A DNA stretch of 64,000 nucleotides from Prevotella sp. (GTDB lineage: Bacteria > Bacteroidota > Bacteroidia > Bacteroidales > Dysgonomonadaceae). Of this stretch, positions 52,106 through 61,911 are shown in pieces. Both the position numbers and the translations under genes were made by a program. The notes beneath the pieces are model-generated. The model was given only the letters and a program-made list of their open reading frames with translations. It made no database searches and had not been told where the DNA came from. Each line of letters begins with the position of its first letter. Positions within the stretch are counted from its first letter, which is position 1. Location: NCBI GenBank assembly GCA_031285625.1, contig JAITVV010000081.1, positions 62,001 through 126,000 of the forward strand, given 5' to 3'.

Positions 52106-53416
52106 TTATTTCATATCCAGATATCCTTTTTCAGACATTTCTGGTCTCTCTATTTTTTCAGATTTTATACGTGAATCAGGAGTGGCTGTAGATGCAGATC
52201 TGGTTATAGGATATTTAGATAAATCGGCTGAATTATCTTTTACGCATCTTACACTTAGTTGCTCAATATATTCTGTTGGAAACCAGCGTGCCATCCGGGA
52301 TACATCATGAAGTATTGCCGGAGTATAGGTCATTCCGGTGTTCTTATCATAATCTTGTCCATCATATATGGGTTCATCCCTGTCAGACAGCCAGAATTGA
52401 CCCCACTCACCAACTAGGATAGGCAAAACGTCAACATTGGGAGTCTGCCCATTGGTTTCACTTATAAATCCCAGAGAGCCTATAAGGCTGAGGTTAAAGC
52501 CTCCTTGTTGGGGTGTTCGTCCACGCCCATTAGGTGTTTCTCCCATAGGCTGTACATTATAACTTGAATTTTCGCCTATATTACTATGTGCATATTTACA
52601 TGGATTTGCTTCTATTTCGGCTCTTAAAAGCAAATATTCCGGTGTAGAAGGAACATGCCACCCATCAGGACAAATACCCTGAGAACCTCTCAGTTCTGAC
52701 ATAAATTCAGGTAAATCTGCTTGTTTAACTCCTATAGCAGCATAAAAACTATACATATGGCCATGACGCGCAACAGCGGCCGGGTCTCCCATAGCAGGAT
52801 AATACTGTTGTCTTCCGTGACGCCTACTAGTACCATTCTCATCAGTGTATACCATATCACCTGTAGGGAATCCATAGACCAAGCCATCGGTAGTACCGTC
52901 AGGCCACCTGTCTGCCCTGAGGTTCTCGAGCATCCACCATCCACCATCTCCAAATTTTCCAATCTGATAGCGTTCCGGCTTGGCAGGATTTCGACCATCG
53001 ATAAGTATATCAACCTCAGCAGGAAACCGCCCTTTACCTACCGGCTCCCATTTTGCACCATTCCAAACCCTTACGCCGGGATAGATATCTGCACAAAAGT
53101 CTACACTCGTATTATATACCGTAAGCCCGGTATGAATAGCATCTTCCGTATCTTTCTTGTTGGCTGTATTGTTCTCATAATCGGTATCCCCTAAAAACAT
53201 AGGATATAAATTTGACATATCTGTTAAATTAACGCGGGGGAGCATCATTCCTTTGGTTGCAGTAGTATTGTCATTTGCAGTATATTCTTTTATATCCAAA
53301 AGTGTGCCTGCATTAGGTACTATATTAGAACCTATCGTAACCTGAGCATTCAGTTCCAATTGCATAAATAATATTATAGCAATTGCAAACAGCTTTAAAA
53401 AGAATCTTGTTTTCAT
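52106..53416 (-). CDS. Secreted FISUMP-domain protein
   Basis: 436 residues with a signal peptide (LFAIAIILFMQLELNAQ). After an N-terminal region common to Bacteroidales surface proteins (VTIGSNIVPNAGTLLDIKEY, GMMLPRVNLTDMSNLYP, GLTVYNTSVDFCADIYPGVRVWNGAKWEPV), the main part matches the Fibrobacter succinogenes major paralogous domain: YQIGKFGDGGWWMLENLRADRW, HGHMYSFYAAIG, GICPDGWHVPSTPEYLLL, FWLSDRD and QLSVRCVKD. Domain function is unknown; family members are exported and surface-associated. The C-terminal 40 residues are polar and charged. No T9SS sorting domain is obvious. Confidence 0.85.
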   Translation of the reverse strand: MKTRFFLKLFAIAIILFMQLELNAQVTIGSNIVPNAGTLLDIKEYTANDNTTATKGMMLPRVNLTDMSNLYPMFLGDTDYENNTANKKDTEDAIHTGLTVYNTSVDFCADIYPGVRVWNGAKWEPVGKGRFPAEVDILIDGRNPAKPERYQIGKFGDGGWWMLENLRADRWPDGTTDGLVYGFPTGDMVYTDENGTSRRHGRQQYYPAMGDPAAVARHGHMYSFYAAIGVKQADLPEFMSELRGSQGICPDGWHVPSTPEYLLLRAEIEANPCKYAHSNIGENSSYNVQPMGETPNGRGRTPQQGGFNLSLIGSLGFISETNGQTPNVDVLPILVGEWGQFWLSDRDEPIYDGQDYDKNTGMTYTPAILHDVSRMARWFPTEYIEQLSVRCVKDNSADLSKYPITRSASTATPDSRIKSEKIERPEMSEKGYLDMK

Positions 53417-53738
53417 TTTTAAGTTTTATATTTGTGTACGTTGCCTATTTAAAAAATTGAACTGTTGGGGGCTAGTTCAACCGCATGCAAATGTAAGCCT
53501 CAACCAAATAGTAGGATTCTCAAATCTGCAATTTAGAATATCAATTCAGCAATAATTAAAATTCCCATATTTGCAAAATATTAATAATGAGTAATTTGCA
53601 AACATGGGACTCTATAAAACCTTAAATAAAATACGTAAATGGAGTTTCTTAAATGTTAAATTACAATAGTTAAAATAAAAAAGCCTGCTCAATAAAGCAG
53701 GCTCTAATTATTATTATTTCTTGAATAATCTTCAGATA
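53417..53738. other. Intergenic region of 322 nt
   Basis: It holds a TACATTTG box on the minus strand (53488-53495) as probable promoter of the FISUMP gene and the ispB terminator at 53682-53703. I see no gene, RNA or other repeat in it. Confidence 0.5.
53682..53703 (-). terminator. Intrinsic terminator after the polyprenyl synthase gene
   Basis: AGCCTGCT (53682-53689) pairs with AGCAGGCT (53696-53703) around a 6-nt loop; on the minus strand TTTTTTATTTTA follows. Confidence 0.85.
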
Positions 53739-54710
53739 TCAATATGCTCTTTCCACAATATATTTTACCGCTGCATCCAGCGCTTCCCTAACCTCAACAT
53801 TAGGAATTGTATCTATTATTGCCTCAGCTTCTTCTTTCAGCTCTTCTATTTTTTTATATGCATAGTCTATACCTCCATGCTCTTTAGCATATCTGATAAG
53901 CTTTTGTATATTTTCATCTGTATAGTCATATGAAAAAATAACAGATAAAAGCTCTTTTTTCTCATCTTCGGGGGCATTCCTCAGTGCATATAGTAGAGGG
54001 AGAGTAATTTTTCCTTCCCTTATATCATTTCCTGTAGGCTTTCCAATGGCATCAGTGAAATAGTCGAAGATATCATCACGTAGCTGAAAACAAAGTCCGA
54101 GCAATTCTCCCAATTTTGTGAATTTCTCCACTTCTTCTTCTGATGCACCTACAGACATGGCTCCTATACGCATACAAACCGACATTAGAGAAGCTGTCTT
54201 TTTCTTTATAACCTGAAAATACTCGTCTTCGTCAATAATCAGTTCTTTGACCAGTGATAACTGGTTAAGCTCGCCCTCAGCAAGGTCCCGCCCCAAATCG
54301 GAAATATTGGATATAAGTTCTATATTACCTGTCAAAACACTCTTTATAAGGGCAGTAGATAAAAAATAATCGCCGGCAAGAACAGCCATTTTATTATCAT
54401 AGATAGCATTCAAAGATGCGCGCCCTCTCCTTATTTTCGATTCATCTACTACGTCATCGTGTATAAGCGAGGCTGTGTGAAGCAGTTCTACTGTGATGGC
54501 AGCATTGTATGTCATATTGTTTATTTCTCCACATGCTTTGGCTGCCAGCAATAATAATGTCGGACGAATTCTTTTACCATCCGATTTCATTATGTAGTCT
54601 ATGATTTCTTGAATTCTTACATTATTACAAAAAACAGAATCTTTGTAATAGGTAGTAAACGTCTTTAATTCTTCCGCTACAGGTTTAGCTATCAAGAGCT
54701 TTTTGTCCAT
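53739..54710 (-). CDS. Polyprenyl diphosphate synthase (octaprenyl-type)
   Basis: 323 residues from the ATG at 54710; 16 residues of the longer frame to 54758 are non-conserved and overlap the promoter (TAAATTTG at 54729-54736, minus strand). The two Asp-rich motifs are intact: LIHDDVVDESKIRRG (first DDxxD) and LCFQLRDDIFDYF (second DDxxD). Small side chains before the first motif suggest a long-chain product used for the menaquinone side chain. Other typical segments are GKRIRPTLLLLAAKACG, AVLAGDYFLSTAL and KPTGNDIREGKITLPLLYAL. Confidence 0.93.
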   Translation of the reverse strand: MDKKLLIAKPVAEELKTFTTYYKDSVFCNNVRIQEIIDYIMKSDGKRIRPTLLLLAAKACGEINNMTYNAAITVELLHTASLIHDDVVDESKIRRGRASLNAIYDNKMAVLAGDYFLSTALIKSVLTGNIELISNISDLGRDLAEGELNQLSLVKELIIDEDEYFQVIKKKTASLMSVCMRIGAMSVGASEEEVEKFTKLGELLGLCFQLRDDIFDYFTDAIGKPTGNDIREGKITLPLLYALRNAPEDEKKELLSVIFSYDYTDENIQKLIRYAKEHGGIDYAYKKIEELKEEAEAIIDTIPNVEVREALDAAVKYIVERAY

Positions 54711-54869
54711 ATTAATTTTGTTGAGATGCAAATTTATAAATAATTCGGTTTGTAGCATTATATATTCATAACTTTACATAGTATTCCCGGACTTTTTAGG
54801 GTTTCTTAGATAAATTCAAAATTCCGGAAAGCAAAAATCATTATTTAGTTATTAACAACAACATATTCT

Positions 54870-54877
54870 ATCTTTGT
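54870..54877 (+). promoter_or_regulatory. -7 box upstream of polA
   Basis: TATCTTTG matches TAnnTTTG, about 120 nt before the polA start, implying a long leader. No clear -33 box. The rest of the 54711-54999 gap shows no gene or stable structure to my eye. Confidence 0.35.
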
Positions 54878-54999
54878 AGTTCGTTGCTTTTTGCTTAACT
54901 TGCCAAAGTTTTTCAGGTCTCAGACTTATTTATTACATAAGTAAGTAAACTGTTATGATTCAATATCATTAAATACTTGCTGTTACTTAAATTATCTCA

Positions 55000-57798
55000 A
55001 TGAAATTATTTCTATTAGACGCCTACGCATTAATATATCGCTCATATTATGCATTTATAAAGAATCCCAGAGTAAACTCCAAAGGGCAGAACACATCTGC
55101 TATCTTCGGTTTTGTTAATACCTTGGAAGAGCTTCTCCGCAAAGAAGATCCTACACATATTGCTGTAGCATTTGATCCTCCGGGCGGTACATTCCGGCAC
55201 GATGCCTATGAGAAGTATAAAGCTCAGCGACAAGAAACTCCAGAAGATATACGCGCTGCCGTTCCCATTATAAAAGAGATTATAGCTGCATATAATATCA
55301 AAGAGTTGGAAGTTCCGCGTTATGAAGCTGATGATGTAATAGGTACAATCGCTAAAAAAGCTGAAAAAGAGAACTTCGATGTGTATATGATGACACCCGA
55401 TAAAGACTACGGACAGCTTACTACTGATCATATCTTTATGTATAAGCCAAAGTTTGCAGGCGCAGGATTCGACGTGCTCGATGCAAAGGCCATAATGGAA
55501 AAATACGAGCTCTCCTCCCCTACCCAGATGATAGATTTGCTGGGGTTGATGGGTGATGCCTCGGATAATATTCCGGGATGCCCCGGCGTAGGTCCTAAAA
55601 CTGCTCAGAAACTATTGGAGGAATATGGTACAATAGAAAATCTCCTTGAACATACATCTGAAATTAAAGGTACGTTGAAGCTGAGGCTGGAAGATAATAA
55701 AGAACAAATCATTTTCTCAAAATTCCTGGCCACAATAAAAACGGATGTTCCTGTCGAGTTTCATAAAGAAGAATTTAAACGGAAAGAGATCAATGCGGAA
55801 AAGCTTTCAGAATTATTCGAAGAGTTGGAATTCAGAACGTTGATCAACCGTGTATTAAAGAAAGATGGTACACCAGCCCATCCGGTAAGATATACAACTA
55901 CTCATGAAGCTATTCAAGGAGATCTGTTTGCTGAATTATTACCCCCTGTAAATCAGGCAACTTCCAATATGGCTGACTACTCCGGGTTAGAGCAACTAAA
56001 AGATATTCCTCACTCCTATCATTTAGTTGACAGTGAAGATAAAATAATAGAATTGGCAGCGCAAATTACATTGCAAGAGTCTTGCTGTTTCGATACTGAG
56101 ACCACCGGTCTCGATGCTACCGTGAGTGAACTGGTAGGTATGTCCTTTGCCTTCAAAGAAGGAGAGGCCTATTATGTTCCGGTTTCTGCAAACTTCGAAG
56201 AAGCCAGAAGAGTAGTAGAAATATTTCGCCCTTTTTTCGAAAATGAAAAGATATTGAAAATAGGTCAGAATATAAAATATGACATCATAGTTCTCAAGCA
56301 ATACGGAATAAATGTACGTGGAAAGCTTTTCGATACAATGATAGCCCACTATCTGATAAATCCGGAACTAAGGCACAATATGGACTATATGGCCGAAACC
56401 TTTCTGAAATACAAGACAATCCATATTGATGAACTCATAGGCGCAAGGGGTAAGAATCAACGGAGCATGAGGGATCTCCGCCCTGAACAGATTTGTGATT
56501 ATGCCTGTGAGGATGCTGATGTAACATTGAAACTTAAAGGCATCCTGGAAAAAGTCATTGAAAAACAGGAATTAGGCAAATTATTGTATGAGATAGAACT
56601 CCCTCTCATCTATGTTTTAGCCGATATGGAATATACTGGTGCCAAACTGGATACAACAGCCCTAAGCGAATATTCGAAGACTTTAACATTGGAATTACAG
56701 AGAATAGAATCCGAAATTTATGGTTCGGCAGGAATGGAATTCAATATCAATTCTGCAAAACAGGTCGGTGAGATTCTTTTCGAAAGATTGAAAATAGTAG
56801 ACAAGCCTAAGAAAACCAAAACGGGGCAATATGTTACCAGTGAAGAGATCCTCGAAAGAATGAAGGACTCCCACCCTATTGTTGCGCAAATACTGGAATA
56901 CCGTGGATTGAAGAAGTTACTGAGCACTTATATAGATGCTCTTCCATTATTGATAAATCCGAGAGACGGTAAAATACATACATCATATAATCAGACAGTT
57001 ACTGCAACAGGCCGCTTAAGTTCGAGCAATCCGAATTTGCAGAATATACCTATACGCGAAGCACAGGGAAAAGAAATACGCAAGGCCTTTATTGCTGATG
57101 AAGGATGTACTTTCTTTTCGGCAGACTACTCGCAGATCGAACTTAGGATTATGGCACACCTGAGCCAGGACCCAACTATGATAGAAGCTTTTAATAGCGG
57201 GGAAGATATTCACGCTGCAACCGCTGCTAAAATATTTAAACTCCCTATTAAAGAAGTGACCAGCGACATGCGCCGCAAGGCTAAGACAGCAAATTTTGGT
57301 ATCATATACGGGATCTCTGTATTTGGTCTGGCAGAACGTCTTACTATTCCACGGAGTGAAGCAAAAGAGCTTATAGAAGGCTATTTTGAAACATATCCCA
57401 AGGTAAAGGAGTATATGGACAGAAGTATCAATATAGCCCGTGAACATACCTATGTGGAAACAGTGTTTGGACGTAAGCGCTATCTTCCGGATATCAATTC
57501 CCGAAATGCAACAGTACGCGGCTATGCCGAGCGAAATGCCATAAATGCACCCATACAGGGAAGTGCTGCCGATATTATAAAAGTAGCAATGAATAAAATA
57601 TTTGCACGCTTCGAAAAAGAGAATATCCAGTCAAAAATGATTCTCCAGGTACATGACGAATTAAACTTCAATGTTATAAATAATGAACTGGAGAAAGTAC
57701 AACAAATCGTTATGGACGAAATGGAGAATGCATATAAGCTTGTTGTTCCGTTAAAAGCCGATTGCGGTAAAGGAAATAATTGGTTAGAAGCGCATTAG
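55000..57798 (+). CDS. polA: DNA polymerase I
   Basis: 932 residues with all three domains. Residues 1-290: 5'-nuclease (LFLLDAYALIYRSYYAF, VAFDPPGGTFRHDAY, YEADDVIGTIAKKA, GDASDNIPGCPGVGPKTAQKLL). About 335-520: 3'-5' exonuclease with the metal-binding DTETTG near residue 364 and YACEDADVTLKLK, so proofreading should work. About 560-932: polymerase with TGRLSSSNPNLQNIPIR, DYSQIELRIMAHLS (near 708), RRKAKTANFGIIYGIS and QVHDELNF (near 882). It fills gaps and removes RNA primers in repair and lagging-strand synthesis. Confidence 0.97.
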   Translation: MKLFLLDAYALIYRSYYAFIKNPRVNSKGQNTSAIFGFVNTLEELLRKEDPTHIAVAFDPPGGTFRHDAYEKYKAQRQETPEDIRAAVPIIKEIIAAYNIKELEVPRYEADDVIGTIAKKAEKENFDVYMMTPDKDYGQLTTDHIFMYKPKFAGAGFDVLDAKAIMEKYELSSPTQMIDLLGLMGDASDNIPGCPGVGPKTAQKLLEEYGTIENLLEHTSEIKGTLKLRLEDNKEQIIFSKFLATIKTDVPVEFHKEEFKRKEINAEKLSELFEELEFRTLINRVLKKDGTPAHPVRYTTTHEAIQGDLFAELLPPVNQATSNMADYSGLEQLKDIPHSYHLVDSEDKIIELAAQITLQESCCFDTETTGLDATVSELVGMSFAFKEGEAYYVPVSANFEEARRVVEIFRPFFENEKILKIGQNIKYDIIVLKQYGINVRGKLFDTMIAHYLINPELRHNMDYMAETFLKYKTIHIDELIGARGKNQRSMRDLRPEQICDYACEDADVTLKLKGILEKVIEKQELGKLLYEIELPLIYVLADMEYTGAKLDTTALSEYSKTLTLELQRIESEIYGSAGMEFNINSAKQVGEILFERLKIVDKPKKTKTGQYVTSEEILERMKDSHPIVAQILEYRGLKKLLSTYIDALPLLINPRDGKIHTSYNQTVTATGRLSSSNPNLQNIPIREAQGKEIRKAFIADEGCTFFSADYSQIELRIMAHLSQDPTMIEAFNSGEDIHAATAAKIFKLPIKEVTSDMRRKAKTANFGIIYGISVFGLAERLTIPRSEAKELIEGYFETYPKVKEYMDRSINIAREHTYVETVFGRKRYLPDINSRNATVRGYAERNAINAPIQGSAADIIKVAMNKIFARFEKENIQSKMILQVHDELNFNVINNELEKVQQIVMDEMENAYKLVVPLKADCGKGNNWLEAH

Positions 57799-57831
57799 AA
57801 ATACGATATTCTCAATACGAACTATTTGGTC

Positions 57832-59499
57832 ATGAATAAATTTTTGGATAAAATACAACAAAATAAGAAATACCACTTCTGGTTATTTTTTGCAGTATTG
57901 CTATTTCTTTCTGCATTAATGATGTATTTCTATCAGCCGCTGTGCACCGGATCTGATTTCTTTTTTCATTACAGACGTTTTCAGGCGCTGATGGACGGAT
58001 TGAAAGACTCACCTTTCCTCATATATACGGACTATACTGCGATTGATGGCTATGGTTACTTTACCAAAGCTTTTTATTCTGATGTTATACTCATCCCTTT
58101 TGCTCTTGTTGGCAATCTTACAAATGCGGCATTTGCATACGAATTTATGATATTCACCATGACGGTTTTGTGTGGCGTATTCACATATATTACTATCAAT
58201 TCTATTTATAAAAATACATATGCTGCAGCTATAGGGGCTATACTGTTTACCTTTGCCATTTACAGGCTGTTTGACATATACCACAGGGCTGCTCTGGGCG
58301 AAGCATTATCCTTTACATTTATTCCTATTGTGTTTCTGGGAATATATCAGATAATCAAGGGAGATTATAAAAAGTGGTATATCCTTACCATTGGTTTTAG
58401 CTTGATGATCTTTACACATCTTATCTCCACTGTTCTGATGTTTGTAACGATGCTCATACTTCTACTTATTTATTCCAAATCCCTTCTTAAAGAGCCAAAA
58501 CGTATCTGGTATCTGGTATTGGCAGGATTAGTAACAATAATTATTGTGAGCTACTACGTATGGCCAATGGCAGAGCAAATGTTCTCTAATCTTTTCTATT
58601 ACGATAGGGGAGATGAGATATTTAATCCACAGGGTCTAGCTTACCCTGTCGGCTGGGTTATCTGGGGCATGTTTACCGGAATACTTATTCCCAAACAGGC
58701 TTTTATTCCGGGTGTAGGTTTGCTACTCACATGTGCTATTGTATTGAGACTGTTTGTATATGAAAAATCACCGAAACTGAAAAGTATAGATGTAGGTGTC
58801 ATCATTGGCTTATGTTATATCATAGCATGTCTGCCGATGTTTCCCTGGTCTGTTTTCCCTTTCACCCTGTTAAGTTTTATTCAGTTACCTTGGCGTCTAT
58901 TGGAATTTTCGAGTTTCTTCTTTGCTGTAGCAGGAGGATATTACCTGTCACGCATTTTGAGGACGAATATGCGACGTTTGCTTGCGGTGGGAGGAGTAGT
59001 TATAGCTATCGCCTTAGTCTTTGCAAATAACGCCAGAGAGTATCAGCTATACCGTTGTGAAGAACCTATAACCACGCAGGCTACTATAATCAATTATTAT
59101 CATTTGGGAGGAGCAGAATATATTCCTCTGAAAGTACCTTCTGTTGATTTCCTGGCCGAGCGAAAGGATAGTGTACTCTATCAACAAAATGAAACAATGA
59201 TTTCTGACTTTGCAAGAAACAGAAACATAGTAGAATTTACTGTTGCTACTCAAAAAGCAGATAGCCTGGAACTACCTTTACTATATTATAAAGGATATCA
59301 AGCCAGCCTGAACGGAAAAGACATTCCGGTTTCAGAAAGCCGGCATGGACTTGTACAGGTAGCCGTTAGTGATTCGGGTAGGGTAGAGGCTTATTATGCA
59401 GGAACTTTTTTACAGAAGGCAAGTTTTGCTATTTCAGTTACCGCAATATTGTTTTTTTGTATTTTCATATATTTGGATAAGAAAAAACGGAAAGCTTAA
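57832..59499 (+). CDS. Polytopic membrane protein, PTPS-related/YfhO-like (paralogue A)
   Basis: 555 residues from the ATG at 57832. About 11 membrane helices up to residue 400, opening with FFAVLLFLSALMMYFYQPL and a loop GSDFFFHYRRFQALMDGLK that recalls the first extracytoplasmic loop of GT-C-type glycosyltransferases. It also has YRLFDIYHRAALGEALSFTFIPIVFLG. A periplasmic beta-rich domain follows (LERKDSVLYQQNE-like text, SLELPLLYYKGYQASLNGKDI, HGLVQVAVSDSGRVEAYYAG) and one last helix. This fits PF10131-type 6-pyruvoyl-tetrahydropterin-synthase-related membrane proteins, whose role is unknown; a link to surface glycans is an inference. Stop and next start overlap (TAATG). Confidence 0.8.
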   Translation: MNKFLDKIQQNKKYHFWLFFAVLLFLSALMMYFYQPLCTGSDFFFHYRRFQALMDGLKDSPFLIYTDYTAIDGYGYFTKAFYSDVILIPFALVGNLTNAAFAYEFMIFTMTVLCGVFTYITINSIYKNTYAAAIGAILFTFAIYRLFDIYHRAALGEALSFTFIPIVFLGIYQIIKGDYKKWYILTIGFSLMIFTHLISTVLMFVTMLILLLIYSKSLLKEPKRIWYLVLAGLVTIIIVSYYVWPMAEQMFSNLFYYDRGDEIFNPQGLAYPVGWVIWGMFTGILIPKQAFIPGVGLLLTCAIVLRLFVYEKSPKLKSIDVGVIIGLCYIIACLPMFPWSVFPFTLLSFIQLPWRLLEFSSFFFAVAGGYYLSRILRTNMRRLLAVGGVVIAIALVFANNAREYQLYRCEEPITTQATIINYYHLGGAEYIPLKVPSVDFLAERKDSVLYQQNETMISDFARNRNIVEFTVATQKADSLELPLLYYKGYQASLNGKDIPVSESRHGLVQVAVSDSGRVEAYYAGTFLQKASFAISVTAILFFCIFIYLDKKKRKA

Positions 59500-61175
59500 T
59501 GTCTCTATATAGCTTACTTTCATACAAAAGATATCAGTTCAGAATATTTCTATTCGTTTTGGTATCTCTTTCGATACTGGCTACATTCCTTTATGGTAAC
59601 CAGCTATTTGGAGGGGACGATTACTATTTCCATAATGCCAGATTTGAAGCCCTGATGCAATCTTTAAAAGACGGTACATTCCCTTCGTATATAGATTATA
59701 CGGGAATGTATGGATACGGGTATCTCATTAAGCCATTTTATTCCGATTTTATCCTGATTCCTTATGCTGCATTAGGTAATGTAACGAGCAAGGAGTTTGC
59801 ATATATATTCCTTCTGTTTTCGATGACTATTCTGTGTGGAATATTTATGTATATTACGGTCAACAAAGTCTATAAGAGTTCTTATGCAGCAGCAATAAGC
59901 GCATTATTATATACTTTTGCCCTATACCGGTTACTGGATGTTTACCACCGGGCTGCACTTGGCGAAGCTTTATCTTTCACATTTTTACCTATCGTTTTTC
60001 TTGGCTTACACTACATAATCAAAGGCGATTACAGGAAATGGTATATTATAACAATCGGGTTTTCTCTAATGATCCTGACCCATGTTCTTTCCTCTGTGTT
60101 ACTTTTTATTACTGTTATTATCATACTACCTATTTCATATAAAGATTTACTGAAAGAACCTAAACGGATTTATTATCTAATATTAGCAGGTTTTGTAACA
60201 TTCATTATTGCAGGTTATTATATATTTCCATTTTTGGAGCAGATACTCTCAAATACGTTTTATTTCCAGAAATTCAAGACATCTCCATATACTTTTAGCC
60301 TGAGTAGGCTAGGAATACCGGAAATATTAAGGGATATGGCAGATGGATTCGCTCTTATAAAAGGAGGATCCAAAACAGGATTATTACTTATATTACCTGT
60401 ATTATTGCGTTTCTTCATTAAAAAAAGTGATAAGACAAAGTACCTGAAAAGTGTTGATATCGGTGTCATTATCGGACTACTCTATATACTGATGACATCA
60501 ACATTGATACCATGGGATAGAATACCTTTGGCGTACATGAGCTTTATTCAGTTTACATGGCGATTATATGAGTTTGTGTGTTATTTCTTTGCTGTGGCAG
60601 GAGGATATTACCTTTACTTACTATGTAAAAGCAACAAAAGTAAAATTATAGCCTTTTCGTCCCTCGTAATATTAACATCTCTTGTAATCATAATCGATGC
60701 TAAGAATTACAAGGAAATGAAGCTACCAGCCCGCTCAGATAAAAATCTGAATGAAGAGAATCATTATGTAAAAGCGGGAATGGAATATGTTCCTGCCCGA
60801 ACACCACTTCCAGATCCGTTTGTATTGGAACGGAAAGATAGTGTACTCTACCAACAAAATGAAACTGTTATTTCTGATTTTAAGAGAAATAAAAATATAG
60901 TGGAATTTACAGTCACTACTCATCAGCCAGATAGCCTGGAACTACCTCTGATCTATTATAAAGGATATTCTGCAATCCTCGATGGAAAAGACATACCAGT
61001 GACACAAAGTAGCCATGGGCTTGTGCAGGTACCTGCTGGCCAATCGGGTAGGGTAGAGGCCTGCTATAAAGGAACTTTAATACAAAAGCTCAGTTTTTGT
61101 ACAACTATTCTAAGTATATTTGCGTTATGTGGATATATATTCGTTCAAAACAGAAAGAGAAAACATCTTAAATAA
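59499..61175 (+). CDS. Polytopic membrane protein, PTPS-related/YfhO-like (paralogue B)
   Basis: 558 residues, colinear with paralogue A along its whole length and about half identical by eye. The most similar parts are YRLLDVYHRAALGEALSFTFLPIVFLG, ERKDSVLYQQNETVISDFKRN and ADSLELPL-type text with YKGYSAILDGKDI. Loop lengths around residues 260-300 differ. The ATG overlaps the stop of paralogue A, so the pair is translationally coupled and may form a heterodimer. A small two-helix protein follows after 6 nt. Function unknown, as for A. Confidence 0.8.
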   Translation: MSLYSLLSYKRYQFRIFLFVLVSLSILATFLYGNQLFGGDDYYFHNARFEALMQSLKDGTFPSYIDYTGMYGYGYLIKPFYSDFILIPYAALGNVTSKEFAYIFLLFSMTILCGIFMYITVNKVYKSSYAAAISALLYTFALYRLLDVYHRAALGEALSFTFLPIVFLGLHYIIKGDYRKWYIITIGFSLMILTHVLSSVLLFITVIIILPISYKDLLKEPKRIYYLILAGFVTFIIAGYYIFPFLEQILSNTFYFQKFKTSPYTFSLSRLGIPEILRDMADGFALIKGGSKTGLLLILPVLLRFFIKKSDKTKYLKSVDIGVIIGLLYILMTSTLIPWDRIPLAYMSFIQFTWRLYEFVCYFFAVAGGYYLYLLCKSNKSKIIAFSSLVILTSLVIIIDAKNYKEMKLPARSDKNLNEENHYVKAGMEYVPARTPLPDPFVLERKDSVLYQQNETVISDFKRNKNIVEFTVTTHQPDSLELPLIYYKGYSAILDGKDIPVTQSSHGLVQVPAGQSGRVEACYKGTLIQKLSFCTTILSIFALCGYIFVQNRKRKHLK

Positions 61176-61181
61176 TTTAAT

Positions 61182-61397
61182 ATGCGCCATTTCACCAATA
61201 TTGACTTTTTATACCCCGTTTTTATGCTGATTTTCGGTATTGTGATGATAATCAGTCCCCGTTCTTTGATGCGAAAGGCAAAATACGATGAAGAAAGCCT
61301 GAAAACAGAATCGTGGGTAAAAAAACTCGGAATAGCCCTATGTGTATTTGCTGTAGGTTTTGCAATCTATATCTATTACAAGCTGAATAATGCTTGA
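61182..61397 (+). CDS. Small two-helix membrane protein
   Basis: 71 residues with hydrophobic helices at about 9-26 (FLYPVFMLIFGIVMIISP) and 48-66 (LGIALCVFAVGFAIYIYY), joined by a charged loop RSLMRKAKYDEESLKTESWVKK. No family recognised. It starts 6 nt after paralogue B and overlaps the start of the next gene by 8 nt, which supports it being a real gene of this operon. Confidence 0.75.
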   Translation: MRHFTNIDFLYPVFMLIFGIVMIISPRSLMRKAKYDEESLKTESWVKKLGIALCVFAVGFAIYIYYKLNNA

Positions 61398-61833
61398 CGG
61401 ATTTGTAGAATATGGCTATATAGGCCTGTTTCTGGCATCTTTTCTTGCGGCTACTATATTACCTTTGGGATCTGAGGTTGTTTTTGCAGGCTTACTTGCA
61501 GCAGGCTTAAACGGATGGACATGTGTTCTCGTTGCTTCAGTCGGGAATTGGCTTGGAGGAATGACTAACTATTATCTGGGCAGGCTCGGCAAGGTAGAAT
61601 GGATAGAAAAGTACCTGAAAGTAAAGAAAGAAAAAATAGATAAAATGCAACATTGGCTGGAAGGAAAAGGGGCTGCGATGGCCTTTTTCAGTTTTCTGCC
61701 TGTTGTAGGCGATATTATTGCACTGGCATTAGGGTATATGCGTGCTAATGTATACATTGTAAATGTTGCCATGTTTACCGGTAAATGTATCCGGTATGTA
61801 TTGATAATGTATGGGGTTAACTGGATAATTTAG
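61390..61833 (+). CDS. YqaA-family (DedA/SNARE-associated-like) membrane protein
   Basis: 147 residues. Typical YqaA text: GYIGLFLASFLAATILPLGSEVVFAGLLAAGLNG, VASVGNWLGGMTNYYLGRLGK, and AMAFFSFLPVVGDIIALALGYMRANV, containing the short re-entrant FLPVVGD segment of DedA-like proteins. DedA relatives act in lipid-carrier flipping or envelope homeostasis; the role of YqaA is not clear. It ends the operon that starts with the two membrane paralogues. Confidence 0.87.
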   Translation: MLDGFVEYGYIGLFLASFLAATILPLGSEVVFAGLLAAGLNGWTCVLVASVGNWLGGMTNYYLGRLGKVEWIEKYLKVKKEKIDKMQHWLEGKGAAMAFFSFLPVVGDIIALALGYMRANVYIVNVAMFTGKCIRYVLIMYGVNWII

Positions 61834-61858
61834 TTCAGAATCAAGTTATAAAATAAAG

Positions 61859-61884
61859 AAGAGTATCTTTTTTAAGATACTCTT
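61859..61884. terminator. Bidirectional terminator between yqaA-like and HAD genes
   Basis: AAGAGTATCTT (61859-61869) pairs exactly with AAGATACTCTT (61874-61884) around TTTT; a T-run follows on the plus strand and A/T-rich DNA on the other. Confidence 0.8.
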
Positions 61885-61911
61885 TTTCAATATATTATAT
61901 TCAATACAGAG

